Assembly: GCA_002361775.1 (NCBI GenBank)
Contig: DETV01000048.1
Span: 1-64,000 of the forward strand
DNA: 64,000 bases
Reading direction: 5' to 3'
From: Eubacterium sp. UBA3279
GTDB lineage: Bacteria > Bacillota > Clostridia > Lachnospirales > Lachnospiraceae
Shown here: positions 52,668-60,704 of the stretch, piece after piece
Numbering within the stretch: the first letter of the stretch is position 1
Layout of the letters: the number at the start of each line of letters is the position of its first letter
Position numbers and translations under genes: made by a program
Notes under the pieces: generated by a model
The model's database searches: none
What the model was told of the DNA's origin: nothing
What the model saw: only the letters and a program-made list of their open reading frames with translations

Positions 52668-53369
52668 TCACTCAAATTCTATTATGGCATAAGGATTTTT
52701 CTTTTCATCACACAGGGACACTATCCATTTTTCCTGATCATAAGATACTTCCGGGACGATCACATCTCCCAGCACCGCCTGTTTTTTATACTCCGCTCTC
52801 ATCTGATGAACAGGAAAATCTTCCGGAATATAATCCTGAGCCATTCTGACATACTGCCCGTTATTCACATGATGGTTTGTGTCCAGATGATGATGTTTCA
52901 CCGTAAAAGCTTCCTTTTTTTCTCCCTGTTCCAAAATTACTATTTTTCTCGGAGCATACTCCATATCTAATTTTTCTTCTATTTTATATGCATCCTTTTC
53001 TTCTGGCAATATCCGACAGGGAATTCCTTTTTCCAAATCAAGAAAACTCCACAGAGAATTGGCATAAGCCAGAATTTCCCCTTCTTCTGTTTTCAAAAGA
53101 AAGTTACGTCCTCCGTAAAATCCCTTAAATTCATAAGGCCAGGTACAGGCTACAATTTTTTCACCCAGCGAGGGATAACGATTCACACAAATCTGCCATC
53201 CTGACAACACCCATATTTTCCTGATCTGTTCCAAAACTTCCATTCCTCTTCCCACAGACTGGGAGTGAAATGTAGTACAATCCTGAAAATAATTCAAAAT
53301 GCTGTTTAAGGTTATTTTTTTATCTTCTCCAATTTCACTGTATCTTACGCGGCTCTCAAAAGTATACAT
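52668..53369 (-). CDS. Acyl-ACP thioesterase
   Basis: The 233-aa double hot-dog protein matches the FatA/FatB-like bacterial acyl-ACP thioesterase family: an N-terminal hot-dog (YTFESRVRYSEIGEDKKITLNSILNYFQDC) with the AYANSLWSFLDLEKG strand, then a second hot-dog with the catalytic segment HHLDTNHHVNNGQYV, containing the N-x-H pair. It releases free fatty acids from ACP. RBS AGGAGG is present. Confidence 0.92.
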   Translation of the reverse strand: MYTFESRVRYSEIGEDKKITLNSILNYFQDCTTFHSQSVGRGMEVLEQIRKIWVLSGWQICVNRYPSLGEKIVACTWPYEFKGFYGGRNFLLKTEEGEILAYANSLWSFLDLEKGIPCRILPEEKDAYKIEEKLDMEYAPRKIVILEQGEKKEAFTVKHHHLDTNHHVNNGQYVRMAQDYIPEDFPVHQMRAEYKKQAVLGDVIVPEVSYDQEKWIVSLCDEKKNPYAIIEFE

Positions 53370-53442
53370 ATTTCCTCCTGAAAATCAAGATTCACTGCCG
53401 ATGACAGGAAACGACTTCCCGTCTTTTACATCACTATATGCT

Positions 53443-53475
53443 AAAAAAAGCTCTGGATAAATCTATCCAGAGCTT
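53443..53475 (-). terminator. Terminator of tRNA-Gln
   Basis: AAGCTCTGGATA (53448..53459) and TATCCAGAGCTT (53464..53475) form a perfect 12-bp stem with a four-base loop, followed on the minus strand by seven T residues in total. It starts 5 nt after the tRNA 3' end. Confidence 0.9.
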
Positions 53476-53479
53476 CAAG

Positions 53480-53551
53480 CTGGGCTACAAGGATTCGAAC
53501 CTTGAAATGACGGAGTCAGAGTCCGTTGCCTTACCATTTGGCGATAGCCCA
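53480..53551 (-). tRNA. tRNA-Gln (anticodon CUG)
   Basis: The 72-nt minus-strand sequence folds as a standard cloverleaf: acceptor TGGGCTA/TAGCCCA with discriminator G, D-arm with GGTAA, anticodon stem ACGGA/TCCGT with loop CTCTGAC (anticodon CTG), a five-base variable loop, and T-arm CAAGG/CCTTG with TTCGAAT. The CCA end is not encoded. It is similar to other Firmicutes tRNA-Gln. It is a single-gene unit with its own promoter and terminator. Confidence 0.96.
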
Positions 53552-53555
53552 TCAT

Positions 53556-53617
53556 CATCTTGTCGTCTGTACCTCAGCGACAAGATGTATTATATCTTAC
53601 CTCTCAAAAAAATGCAA
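53556..53617 (-). promoter_or_regulatory. Promoter of tRNA-Gln with an inverted repeat at the start site
   Basis: On the minus strand TTGCAT (53612..53617) and TATAAT (53589..53594) are 17 nt apart. A perfect 10-bp inverted repeat CATCTTGTCG (53556..53565) / CGACAAGATG (53578..53587) covers the expected transcription start and the 5' leader. It could be an operator or a leader hairpin. Confidence 0.8.
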
Positions 53618-53659
53618 GTACTTTTTTTAATTTTTTTAAATTTTTTTATTTTGTGATTT

Positions 53660-54832
53660 TTACCCCAAATAACTGGTATCTACCGTAATGACACACACAT
53701 ACCGGGGATCCAGACGCTTCATTTCCATGGCGATGGTTTTCTTCAGATAATTCTGCTGTTCCCGGTCATAAGAAAAGGGAACCAGAATATCAAAAATCAG
53801 ATTAATCTGCTTCTCACCCTGAACGAGACGGAAATCATGAAAGGTTACCTGTTCGTCAATATTCTTCAGAACCTGTTCCACTTCTTCTCTTACTTTCAAA
53901 ACTCTCTGGTCCCTGGTTTCTACCGGGTCCATATGAATCACCAGGAATACCCCTGTTTTTTTACTCACTTCCCGTTCAATTCTGTCTATAATCTCATGGG
54001 ACACCTCTATATCCGTATCCCGGGGGACTTCTGCATGAATAGACGCCATACTCCGATTGGGACCATAATTATGAATGATCAAATCATGAGTTCCCACAAT
54101 TCCCTCATAGTTTTCCACCTGTTCACGGATTTCCCTGGCCAATTCCGGATCTGCCGCCTGCCCGATCAGAGGCTCCAATGTATCTCTGGCAATTCCGATA
54201 CCCGCCCACACAACCAGAAGGGATACGATCAGTCCTGCCACCGCATCAATATTTACGCTGGTAAACCGGAAAATAAGTATAGAAAGTATTGTGGCGCTGG
54301 TGGTTACCACATCGCCCATGGAATCGGCAGCTACTGCCAACATTACTTTAGAATCAATCCGTTTTCCCAGTTTTTTGTTAAATAACCCCATCCACAGCTT
54401 TACTCCCACAGACAGTACCAGAATTAAAAATGGTATCAGATTAAACACCATCTCTTCCGGATTGCGTAATTTTCCAATACTGGATTTAAAAAGGCTGAAG
54501 CCCACCTGGATAACCAGGAAAGATACCACCAATGCAGATATATACTCGATTCTTCCATGGCCGAAAGGATGTTCCTCGTCCGCCGGTTTTTCTGCCATCT
54601 TTACTCCTATAAAACTGATAATGGAAGAGGCAGCATCGGAAAGATTATTAAACGCGTCTGCCATAACCGCTATACTGTGCATCAGCACACCGATCACCAG
54701 TTTTACCAGAAACAGCAAAACGTTGCAGAAAATCCCCACCTGGCTGGAAAGTATCCCGTAGGCGCTGCGTACCTTTGTATCGTCTGTCTGATCTGGATTT
54801 TTGATAAACTTTTTCACTAAAAATTCTGTCAT
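53660..54832 (-). CDS. Cation diffusion facilitator metal exporter
   Basis: The 390-aa protein has six predicted membrane helices (about 30-235) with the CDF metal site ADAFNNLSDAASS near 58 and the partner D on helix V (AVAADSMGDVVTTS near 170). The HPFGHGRIEYISALVV motif identifies the FieF/YdfM type. The cytoplasmic C-terminal domain (about 245-390) has the usual IHAEVPRDTDIEVSHEIIDRIE and VIHMDPV. It exports Zn, Fe, Mn or similar ions. It is divergent from pncB. Confidence 0.94.
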   Translation of the reverse strand: MTEFLVKKFIKNPDQTDDTKVRSAYGILSSQVGIFCNVLLFLVKLVIGVLMHSIAVMADAFNNLSDAASSIISFIGVKMAEKPADEEHPFGHGRIEYISALVVSFLVIQVGFSLFKSSIGKLRNPEEMVFNLIPFLILVLSVGVKLWMGLFNKKLGKRIDSKVMLAVAADSMGDVVTTSATILSILIFRFTSVNIDAVAGLIVSLLVVWAGIGIARDTLEPLIGQAADPELAREIREQVENYEGIVGTHDLIIHNYGPNRSMASIHAEVPRDTDIEVSHEIIDRIEREVSKKTGVFLVIHMDPVETRDQRVLKVREEVEQVLKNIDEQVTFHDFRLVQGEKQINLIFDILVPFSYDREQQNYLKKTIAMEMKRLDPRYVCVITVDTSYLG

Positions 54833-54921
54833 TATTACCTCACCTTCATTCCCCTTCTCTTCTCTTCTATCCTAATCACTGCTTCTGTGTTCGTCAAGTA
54901 TAACCTTTTGCCCCGGTATCA

Positions 54922-54950
54922 TTTACATTGTTTTTACAAAATGATATAAT
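54922..54950 (+). promoter_or_regulatory. Sigma-A promoter of pncB
   Basis: TTTACA (54922..54927) and TATAAT (54945..54950) are spaced by exactly 17 nt, 42 nt before the ATG. The -35 has five of six consensus bases and the -10 all six. Confidence 0.85.
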
Positions 54951-54991
54951 GAGGAAAATTTAGATTGTTCTGTCTGAAACGGAGGAATATC

Positions 54992-56461
54992 ATGAGAGCA
55001 TTAGATTTAACATTACTGACTGATTTATATGAACTGACTATGATGCAGGGATATTTTAAAAATCCCACAAATCAAATCGTAGTTTTCGATGCATTTTACA
55101 GAAAAAATCCCTGTGACGGCGGTTATGCCATTGCTGCCGGACTGGAACAGATTGTGGAATATATCCGGGATCTGCACTTTACGCCGGATGATGTGGATTA
55201 TCTGAGAAGTCTTAATATTTTTGATGAAGATTTTCTGGAATACCTGAGAGGATTTCATTTTACAGGAGATATTTATGCTATTCCGGAAGGAACAGTTGTA
55301 TTTCCCCGGGAACCTCTCTTAAAAGTGATCGCTCCTATGATGGAAGCTCAGTTGGTGGAAACCGCCATTTTGAACATTATTAATCATCAAAGTCTGATCG
55401 CCACAAAAGCCGCCCGGGTAGTGTACGCCGCAAAGGGTGACGGTATTATGGAATTTGGTCTGCGCCGCGCCCAGGGACCGGATGCGGGAATCTACGGAGC
55501 AAGAGCTGCCATGATCGGCGGCTGTATTGGTACTTCCAATGTACTGACCGGAAAAATGTTTTCCGTTCCTGTAAAGGGAACTCACGCCCACAGTTGGATC
55601 ATGAGTTTTCCTGACGAATATACGGCGTTTAAAACTTATGCCCAGATGTATCCCTCTGCCTGTATTCTGCTGGTAGATACTTATGATGTACTGGATTCCG
55701 GCGTTCCCAATGCCATCCGTGTATTCAGGGAAATGAAAGAGCAGTATCCTGACTTCAAAAATTACGGTATCCGTATCGACAGCGGAGACTTGGCTTATCT
55801 GTCCAAAGAAGCATATAAGATGTTGGATGAAGCCGGATTTGGAGACGCTATTATTTCCGCCTCCAGCGATCTGGACGAATATCTTATCGACAGCCTGAAA
55901 GCCCAGGGTGCAAAGATTAATTCCTGGGGTGTGGGAACTAATCTGATCACCTCAAAAGACTGCCCGGCTTTTGGCGGCGTATACAAACTGGCTGCCATCA
56001 AAGACAACCCTGAGGAAGATTTTGTTCCCAAGATTAAGCTTTCCGAAAACACAGAAAAAATCACAAATCCGGGAAATAAAACTATTTATCGTATTTATGA
56101 CAAAAAAACCGGGAAAATCCGCGCTGATCTGATTTGTCTTGCAGATGAGATTTTTGATGAAACAAAAGATATGATTATTTTTGATCCTGTAGAAACCTGG
56201 AAAAAGACAAAAATCAAAGGCGGCTCCTACACCCTCCGGGAACTTCTGGTTCCTGTTTTCCAGAAAGGACTTTGTGTCTATACCTCTCCCTCCGTTATGG
56301 AGATGCGGGAAATCTGTCAGAAAGAACAGAATACTCTGTGGCCGGAAACACGTCGTCTGGTAAATCCCCATGAGGTTTATGTGGATCTTTCAGACAGGCT
56401 TTACAAAATGAAATCTGAACTTTTAGAAGAAATGAGTCTGAAATCTCTTCAACTCCAATAA
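54992..56461 (+). CDS. pncB: Nicotinate phosphoribosyltransferase
   Basis: The 489-aa enzyme makes nicotinate mononucleotide from nicotinate and PRPP for NAD salvage. It has the TDLYELTMMQGYF N-terminal signature, the active-site GLRRAQGPDAGIYGARAAMIGG near 165 with the phosphorylatable/catalytic His in KGTHAHSW near 205, and the PRPP-binding GIRIDSGDLAYLSKE near 255. The true start follows GGAGG (ATG at 54992; the frame opens at 54965). It is monocistronic with a terminator. Confidence 0.96.
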   Translation: MRALDLTLLTDLYELTMMQGYFKNPTNQIVVFDAFYRKNPCDGGYAIAAGLEQIVEYIRDLHFTPDDVDYLRSLNIFDEDFLEYLRGFHFTGDIYAIPEGTVVFPREPLLKVIAPMMEAQLVETAILNIINHQSLIATKAARVVYAAKGDGIMEFGLRRAQGPDAGIYGARAAMIGGCIGTSNVLTGKMFSVPVKGTHAHSWIMSFPDEYTAFKTYAQMYPSACILLVDTYDVLDSGVPNAIRVFREMKEQYPDFKNYGIRIDSGDLAYLSKEAYKMLDEAGFGDAIISASSDLDEYLIDSLKAQGAKINSWGVGTNLITSKDCPAFGGVYKLAAIKDNPEEDFVPKIKLSENTEKITNPGNKTIYRIYDKKTGKIRADLICLADEIFDETKDMIIFDPVETWKKTKIKGGSYTLRELLVPVFQKGLCVYTSPSVMEMREICQKEQNTLWPETRRLVNPHEVYVDLSDRLYKMKSELLEEMSLKSLQLQ

Positions 56462-56467
56462 TCATTC

Positions 56468-56509
56468 ATATAGCCATCCAAAGCGCTGACTTCGGATGGC
56501 TATATTTTT
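56468..56509 (+). terminator. Terminator between convergent pncB and spoVT
   Basis: ATATAGCCATCC (56468..56479) and GGATGGCTATAT (56494..56505) form a perfect 12-bp stem followed by TTTTTA on the plus strand. On the minus strand the other side is less T-rich, but it may also serve the convergent gene. Confidence 0.88.
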
Positions 56510-56542
56510 ATACTCTCCCTATAAGTTATCTTCTGCAATTAT

Positions 56543-57091
56543 TTAATCTTCCATCTGACGTCCCAAAAATCCTGCCGCAATCTGAGTCACTTTTCTTTCT
56601 GTTTCCGTCATAACGCTTCCTTCTTTTTTATTGAGAACAATCACTCCTCCTATGACATCTCCTGCTGCAATGATCGGATATATGATCCTAAATCCCGTCT
56701 TGTCCCTCTCATCTTCTGTGATGGGAATCCATTGTTTTTCTTTCTCACCGGCACAGACAACTTCTCTGTTTTTCAACACCTCTTCCAATTCCCTGCTTAT
56801 GGCTTTTCCCTGATATTCCTGCTGTCGGGAACCTCCTGCCGCCACAATCTGATCATAATCAGAAATACATACCGTACCTCCCATAGCCTGGGACATGGCC
56901 TGAACAAATCCCCGCACTGTATTCCCCAAATCCTCCATGGGAGAGTATTTTTTCAGCACAATTTCTCCTTCTCTCCCTGTAAATATCTCCATAGGCTCGC
57001 CTTCTCTTATATGAAGCGTTCTCCGAATTTCTTTTGGGATCACAACCCGGCCCAAATCATCTATACGACGGACAATTCCTGTTGCTTTCAT
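56543..57091 (-). CDS. spoVT: AbrB-type regulator of the SpoVT family
   Basis: The 182-aa protein has an N-terminal AbrB swapped-hairpin DNA-binding domain (about 1-50: GIVRRIDDLGRVVIPKEIRR and LHIREGEPMEIF) and a C-terminal GAF-like domain (about 60-182: GGTVCISDYDQIVAAGGSRQ, GVIVLNKKEGSVMTETERK). This combination and length match SpoVT, a late forespore regulator in spore formers. It supports a sporulating Clostridia host. RBS AAGGAGAAG is present. Confidence 0.93.
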   Translation of the reverse strand: MKATGIVRRIDDLGRVVIPKEIRRTLHIREGEPMEIFTGREGEIVLKKYSPMEDLGNTVRGFVQAMSQAMGGTVCISDYDQIVAAGGSRQQEYQGKAISRELEEVLKNREVVCAGEKEKQWIPITEDERDKTGFRIIYPIIAAGDVIGGVIVLNKKEGSVMTETERKVTQIAAGFLGRQMED

Positions 57092-57266
57092 CTTCTCTTC
57101 TCCTTATTCTGATTTCTATTAATAACAATCTGCTGTTAGTATCACACATTTTTTAGAAATTATGAGTTTATTTACCAGTTTTCAGAGAAGTTTACACTAC
57201 TTACATTTTTAAGTACAGATTTCCTCACTATTCAAAGTCAAAATAACTGTACTGATTTTTCCTGTC

Positions 57267-57295
57267 TTGACAAACACTTTTCTTTAAAATATCCT
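57267..57295 (+). promoter_or_regulatory. Promoter of the GNAT-DUF3786 pair
   Basis: TTGACA (57267..57272) and TATCCT (57290..57295) are spaced by 17 nt. The start codon is 23 nt downstream of the -10, giving a very short leader. Confidence 0.7.
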
Positions 57296-57318
57296 ATCTA
57301 TAAAAAGAGGTGAATCGT

Positions 57319-57849
57319 ATGGAATATCGCACATTAAAGGAAGAAGAAATTACATTAGAACTTTTTTCCCATTTTCAGAGACATCAGACTGTGGGAAAAT
57401 GCTGGCGTCGGGATAAAGACGGATTCTGGTGTATTAAAGAAGATCCCTTTATTGATGACTGGAGCAAAGAGGATTACATTTTTCTGGTAGACTGTCTGCA
57501 AAACACCATCCGCACAGACGGGATTGTCATAGGGGCTTTTTATCAGAATAAATTAAAAGGATTTGTTTCTGTAGAATCTGATTTTATAGGAGAAAAGAAA
57601 GAATATCTGGATCTTACCAGTATCCATGTATCAGAAGATATGAGAGGAAAAGGAATCGGAAAAGAATTATTTTCCCGCGCCGCCTGTTGGGCAAAAGCAC
57701 GCGGAGGGAAAAAACTATATATTTCTGCCCATTCTGCCGTGGAAACTCAATCTTTCTACCGTAATCTGGGATGCACTGACGCTGCAGAATATCAAAAATC
57801 TCATGTGGAGCAAGAGCCATATGACGTACAGATGGAGTTCATACTATGA
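57319..57849 (+). CDS. GNAT family N-acetyltransferase
   Basis: The 176-aa protein has the acetyl-CoA-binding motif IHVSEDMRGKGIGKELFSRAACWAKARGGKKLYIS in its second half. The typical GNAT strand pair IVIGAFYQNKLKGFVSVES lies before it. Its substrate is not known. The ATG at 57319 has AGAGGTG upstream. It overlaps the next gene by an ATGA, so the two are coupled. Confidence 0.9.
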   Translation: MEYRTLKEEEITLELFSHFQRHQTVGKCWRRDKDGFWCIKEDPFIDDWSKEDYIFLVDCLQNTIRTDGIVIGAFYQNKLKGFVSVESDFIGEKKEYLDLTSIHVSEDMRGKGIGKELFSRAACWAKARGGKKLYISAHSAVETQSFYRNLGCTDAAEYQKSHVEQEPYDVQMEFIL

Positions 57850-58454
57850 GAGATAATTATAAAATTCAGACAGAATATGCCAGAAACATTTTCCTCCGAT
57901 ATGATCAGGAAACTCTGATTCAAAACTTTTCTCTGGAGCATAATAAAGATTTTCTTTTCCTCAATTTTGTTCACCATCCTTACAGAATCCACAGAACATC
58001 CGGTCTGGTGGAATATCTGGATGCTCAACACCTTTGGAGGGAAGGCGGATTTAATGAAGTGCTTTCTATCTATGATATGATCTGCAATCCCAAAGGAAGG
58101 CCTGTACTGTCCGGGGAGTGGAGTCCTGTAGGTAATCTGGGCGGTATGAAAAATGCCTCAGAGGCTGTGGGCGAAAGTGGACTGAATACATATGGAAAAT
58201 ATTTTGCAGGCAAAACCGCTGTATTGACAGATGCCTGTCAACGCCTGGGCGGTACTCCCGCGCCTATGGGAGATGTTGCATTCTATCTCCCTGTCTTTGA
58301 TTTTTTCCCTGTATACCTGCGTTTTTATGATGAAGATGAGGAATTTCCCGCTCAGCTTCAACTTCTCTGGGATAAAAATACCTGTCTTTACATTCACTAT
58401 GAAACCACTTTTTATATTGCCGGACATTTATTCCACACATTATTAGGGGAGTGA
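57846..58454 (+). CDS. DUF3786 domain protein
   Basis: The 202-aa protein fits the DUF3786 family (FLNFVHHPYRIHRTSG, LSIYDMICNPKGRPVLSGEWSPVGNLGG, DVAFYLPVFDFFPVYLRFYDEDEEFPAQLQLLWDKN). These are cytosolic proteins of unknown function; some anaerobe members are near metal or methyl-transfer genes. It is translationally coupled to the GNAT gene. Its 3' end forms an inverted repeat with the convergent thioredoxin gene. Confidence 0.85.
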   Translation: MRDNYKIQTEYARNIFLRYDQETLIQNFSLEHNKDFLFLNFVHHPYRIHRTSGLVEYLDAQHLWREGGFNEVLSIYDMICNPKGRPVLSGEWSPVGNLGGMKNASEAVGESGLNTYGKYFAGKTAVLTDACQRLGGTPAPMGDVAFYLPVFDFFPVYLRFYDEDEEFPAQLQLLWDKNTCLYIHYETTFYIAGHLFHTLLGE

Positions 58455-58478
58455 ATCAACCCTCCCCTAATAATGTGT
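58435..58478. terminator. Perfect inverted repeat joining two convergent gene ends
   Basis: ACACATTATTAGGGGAG (58435..58451) and its exact complement CTCCCCTAATAATGTGT (58462..58478) give a 17-bp stem. Both stop codons lie in the 10-nt loop, and each arm is coding sequence for TLLGE. It lacks a T-run on either side. It can act as a bidirectional terminator or RNA-stabilising element. Confidence 0.7.
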
Positions 58479-59112
58479 CCAAAGCCTTTATCAAAGCTTC
58501 CTTTTCTATAAGCCCGGGGGCATACGCCGCCACCCTTCCTTCTTTATCCAATAACATTGTAGTCGGCAGAGAATTTACCGAATAAGTATAGACCGCATTC
58601 ATATCCTCGTCATAAAATGCGGGAATCGTATATCCCTGCTCCTGAAGATAGGTTTCTGCCTTTTCTCTGGTTTCCCGGGAACCATCTGTGGAATTAATAA
58701 AAAGAAATTCTACTTTATCCTTATATTCCTCATAAACCTCCTGAAAATCAGGCATTTCCTGTTTACAGTAACCGCACCAGGTAGCCCAGAAATTCATTAC
58801 TACAGGCTTCCCGTAATAATCAGAAAGTTTTACTGCTTTTCCTTCGCTGTCATAAAAAGTTACGTCTATGGCTTCCTGCCGTTTAGCTCCCGGATCACCT
58901 GATGTCTCCTCCTCTTCCGGCTTGGATTCCTCTTTCTCAGCATTTTCTGTTACTTCCTCTCCCTTTTTCTCCTCTGTTTCCGAATTTTTCACTTTTTCTT
59001 CCAGAGAGGGAATATTCGCTTCAGCCTGCAATTTTTGATAGGCAAATATCGCCACCCCAAGGATTGCAGCCAAAACCACTGCCATCCCTATTAATTTTCC
59101 ATATTTTTTCAT
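58456..59112 (-). CDS. Thioredoxin-like thiol-disulfide oxidoreductase (TlpA/ResA-like)
   Basis: The 218-aa protein has one N-terminal signal/anchor helix (about 8-27), a Glu-rich linker (about 35-75: KNSETEEKKGEEVTENAEKEE) and a TlpA-like thioredoxin domain with the active site ATWCGYCKQEMPDF near 120. It should reduce disulfides outside the membrane, taking electrons from the CcdA protein encoded directly upstream. The ATG at 59112 has AAAGGAGG. Both genes form an operon. Confidence 0.93.
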   Translation of the reverse strand: MKKYGKLIGMAVVLAAILGVAIFAYQKLQAEANIPSLEEKVKNSETEEKKGEEVTENAEKEESKPEEEETSGDPGAKRQEAIDVTFYDSEGKAVKLSDYYGKPVVMNFWATWCGYCKQEMPDFQEVYEEYKDKVEFLFINSTDGSRETREKAETYLQEQGYTIPAFYDEDMNAVYTYSVNSLPTTMLLDKEGRVAAYAPGLIEKEALIKALDTLLGEG

Positions 59113-59126
59113 TCCGGCCTCCTTTT

Positions 59127-59798
59127 TTATGACAGCATTCCCAAAACTCTGCTCATCAATCCTGTCATCATCAAAATACCAATCCCCACCAGCAGAGCGC
59201 CGCACACCCGGTTAATCACCTGATAATGAGTCTTAATAAACTGGAAAGTTCCTTTCAGCTTATCAATCAACAGGGCGCTCACAAGAAACGGAATTCCCAG
59301 TCCCAGAGAATATAAAAAAAGCATAACAATCCCCTGCAGTACCGATCCTTGCTGAGAAGCCATCAATAAAGCCGAACCCAGAAAAGTTCCCACACAGGGA
59401 GTCCACCCGATAGAAAAAATAATTCCAAAAACCACTGCCGAAAAAAATCCCAGTTCCTTTACCTCTTTTTGAATTTTATGGGTTCCATTCAGCAGTCCGA
59501 TATTTAAAATCCCCATAAAATTTAATCCAAAAATAATCACCACCGCTCCGGTGATCAGATTTACCACTGTCTGGTATCGCTGCAAAAGACTTCCCAGCCC
59601 TGCCATAAATGCTCCCAGAGCCACAAACACCAACGTAAATCCTAATACAAATCCCAAAGCATTCACCAAGGTTTTTCTGCTTTTTCCCTCTTCCGCTTTT
59701 CCTCCTGTAAAATAAAGAACATATACGGGAAGCATAGGCAGCAGACAAGGGGAAATAAACGTGATGATTCCTTCCAGAAAAGATAATACGTATGTCAT
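59127..59798 (-). CDS. ccdA: CcdA-type transmembrane thiol transporter
   Basis: The 223-aa membrane protein has about six helices and the two conserved Cys-Pro elements, FISPCLLPMLPVY in helix 1 and IGWTPCVGTFLG in helix 4. These Cys carry electrons across the membrane from cytoplasmic thioredoxin. The partner ResA-like protein is encoded 14 nt downstream. The system may serve extracytoplasmic protein folding rather than cytochrome c, since no heme genes are nearby. Confidence 0.93.
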   Translation of the reverse strand: MTYVLSFLEGIITFISPCLLPMLPVYVLYFTGGKAEEGKSRKTLVNALGFVLGFTLVFVALGAFMAGLGSLLQRYQTVVNLITGAVVIIFGLNFMGILNIGLLNGTHKIQKEVKELGFFSAVVFGIIFSIGWTPCVGTFLGSALLMASQQGSVLQGIVMLFLYSLGLGIPFLVSALLIDKLKGTFQFIKTHYQVINRVCGALLVGIGILMMTGLMSRVLGMLS

Positions 59799-59944
59799 TC
59801 TTTCTCTCCTTATCGTCTATCAATGATGTTAAAATCTGATGCTATTATAGCGTGTTTCCTCTCTTTTGACTGTAACCTGATCACACAAATTTTCTTGCTT
59901 GTCAGGAATATTTCATTCTGGAAAGCAACTTGCAATCATTCCTT

Positions 59945-60478
59945 TCATTTATCCTTGTCTAAAAACACTTTTGAACCTGTTGCGCCTCTTTGCCCCTGAT
60001 ATTTTCCTCTATATGGATTCAATGCCGTATCGTCAAGCTGTGCAAATACTAATTGTCCAACTCGTCGTCCTGCCCTCAACTCAATAGCACATCTATTCGC
60101 ATTAAACAATTCCAATGTTATTTCACCCTTAAATCCAGGATCAACCCAACCTGCGTTTTGAATAAATAATCCCATTCTTCCCAAAGAGCTGCGTCCTTCA
60201 ACAAATGCGGTAAGATTATCAGGCAATTCGAAATATTCCATTGTTGTAGCCAGTACAAATTGTCCCGGAAGCAATATATATTTTTCTGCGGTAATTTGTT
60301 TATATACTATTTCACCATTTAAATCAATTATACCGGAGGACGAATCCTCCACAACACTGTATGTATTCCCAATGCGAATATCAATGCTCGCCGGTTGTAT
60401 TTGTTCAATTTTCAAGGGTTCGACAACAAGTGTTTGCTCTTTAATCATTTTCATTAATGTTTTATCTGAAAGTATCAT
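59945..60478 (-). CDS. dcd: dCTP deaminase
   Basis: The 177-aa trimeric enzyme converts dCTP to dUTP. It shows the family blocks LLPGQFVLATTMEYFELPDNLTAFVEGRSSLGRMGLF and GWVDPGFKGEITLELFN with the catalytic Glu, and GQLVFAQLD. It is more A/T-rich than its neighbours and is flanked by unrelated genes; possible recent acquisition cannot be shown. RBS AAAGGAG is present. Confidence 0.92.
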   Translation of the reverse strand: MILSDKTLMKMIKEQTLVVEPLKIEQIQPASIDIRIGNTYSVVEDSSSGIIDLNGEIVYKQITAEKYILLPGQFVLATTMEYFELPDNLTAFVEGRSSLGRMGLFIQNAGWVDPGFKGEITLELFNANRCAIELRAGRRVGQLVFAQLDDTALNPYRGKYQGQRGATGSKVFLDKDK

Positions 60479-60599
60479 TCTCTTCTCCTTTGCAATTTCT
60501 CATTTATATAACTCTTTTCACCTTAACAAACTGGAAATTTTATACTTCCTTCATATGTACAGTTGAAGAAAATTCGGTTCCCTATTATCATCATAACAG

Positions 60600-60646
60600 G
60601 ATAAAATACAAGAACAGCCACAGCAGTGCAAACTACCGTGGCTGTT
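60600..60646 (-). terminator. Terminator of galK
   Basis: AACAGCCAC (60613..60621) and GTGGCTGTT (60638..60646) form a perfect 9-bp stem. On the minus strand it is followed by CTTGTATTTTAT. It lies about 60 nt after the galK stop. Confidence 0.7.
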
Positions 60647-60704
60647 AACTGTCTTATAAATACCGCACTTTCCATACGGGACGTTTTCTTTCTATGTATC
60701 TATA

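Noticed and set aside
54965..54991. Upstream in-frame start for pncB
   Set aside because: The extra nine codons have no RBS and contain the GGAGG used by the ATG at 54992.
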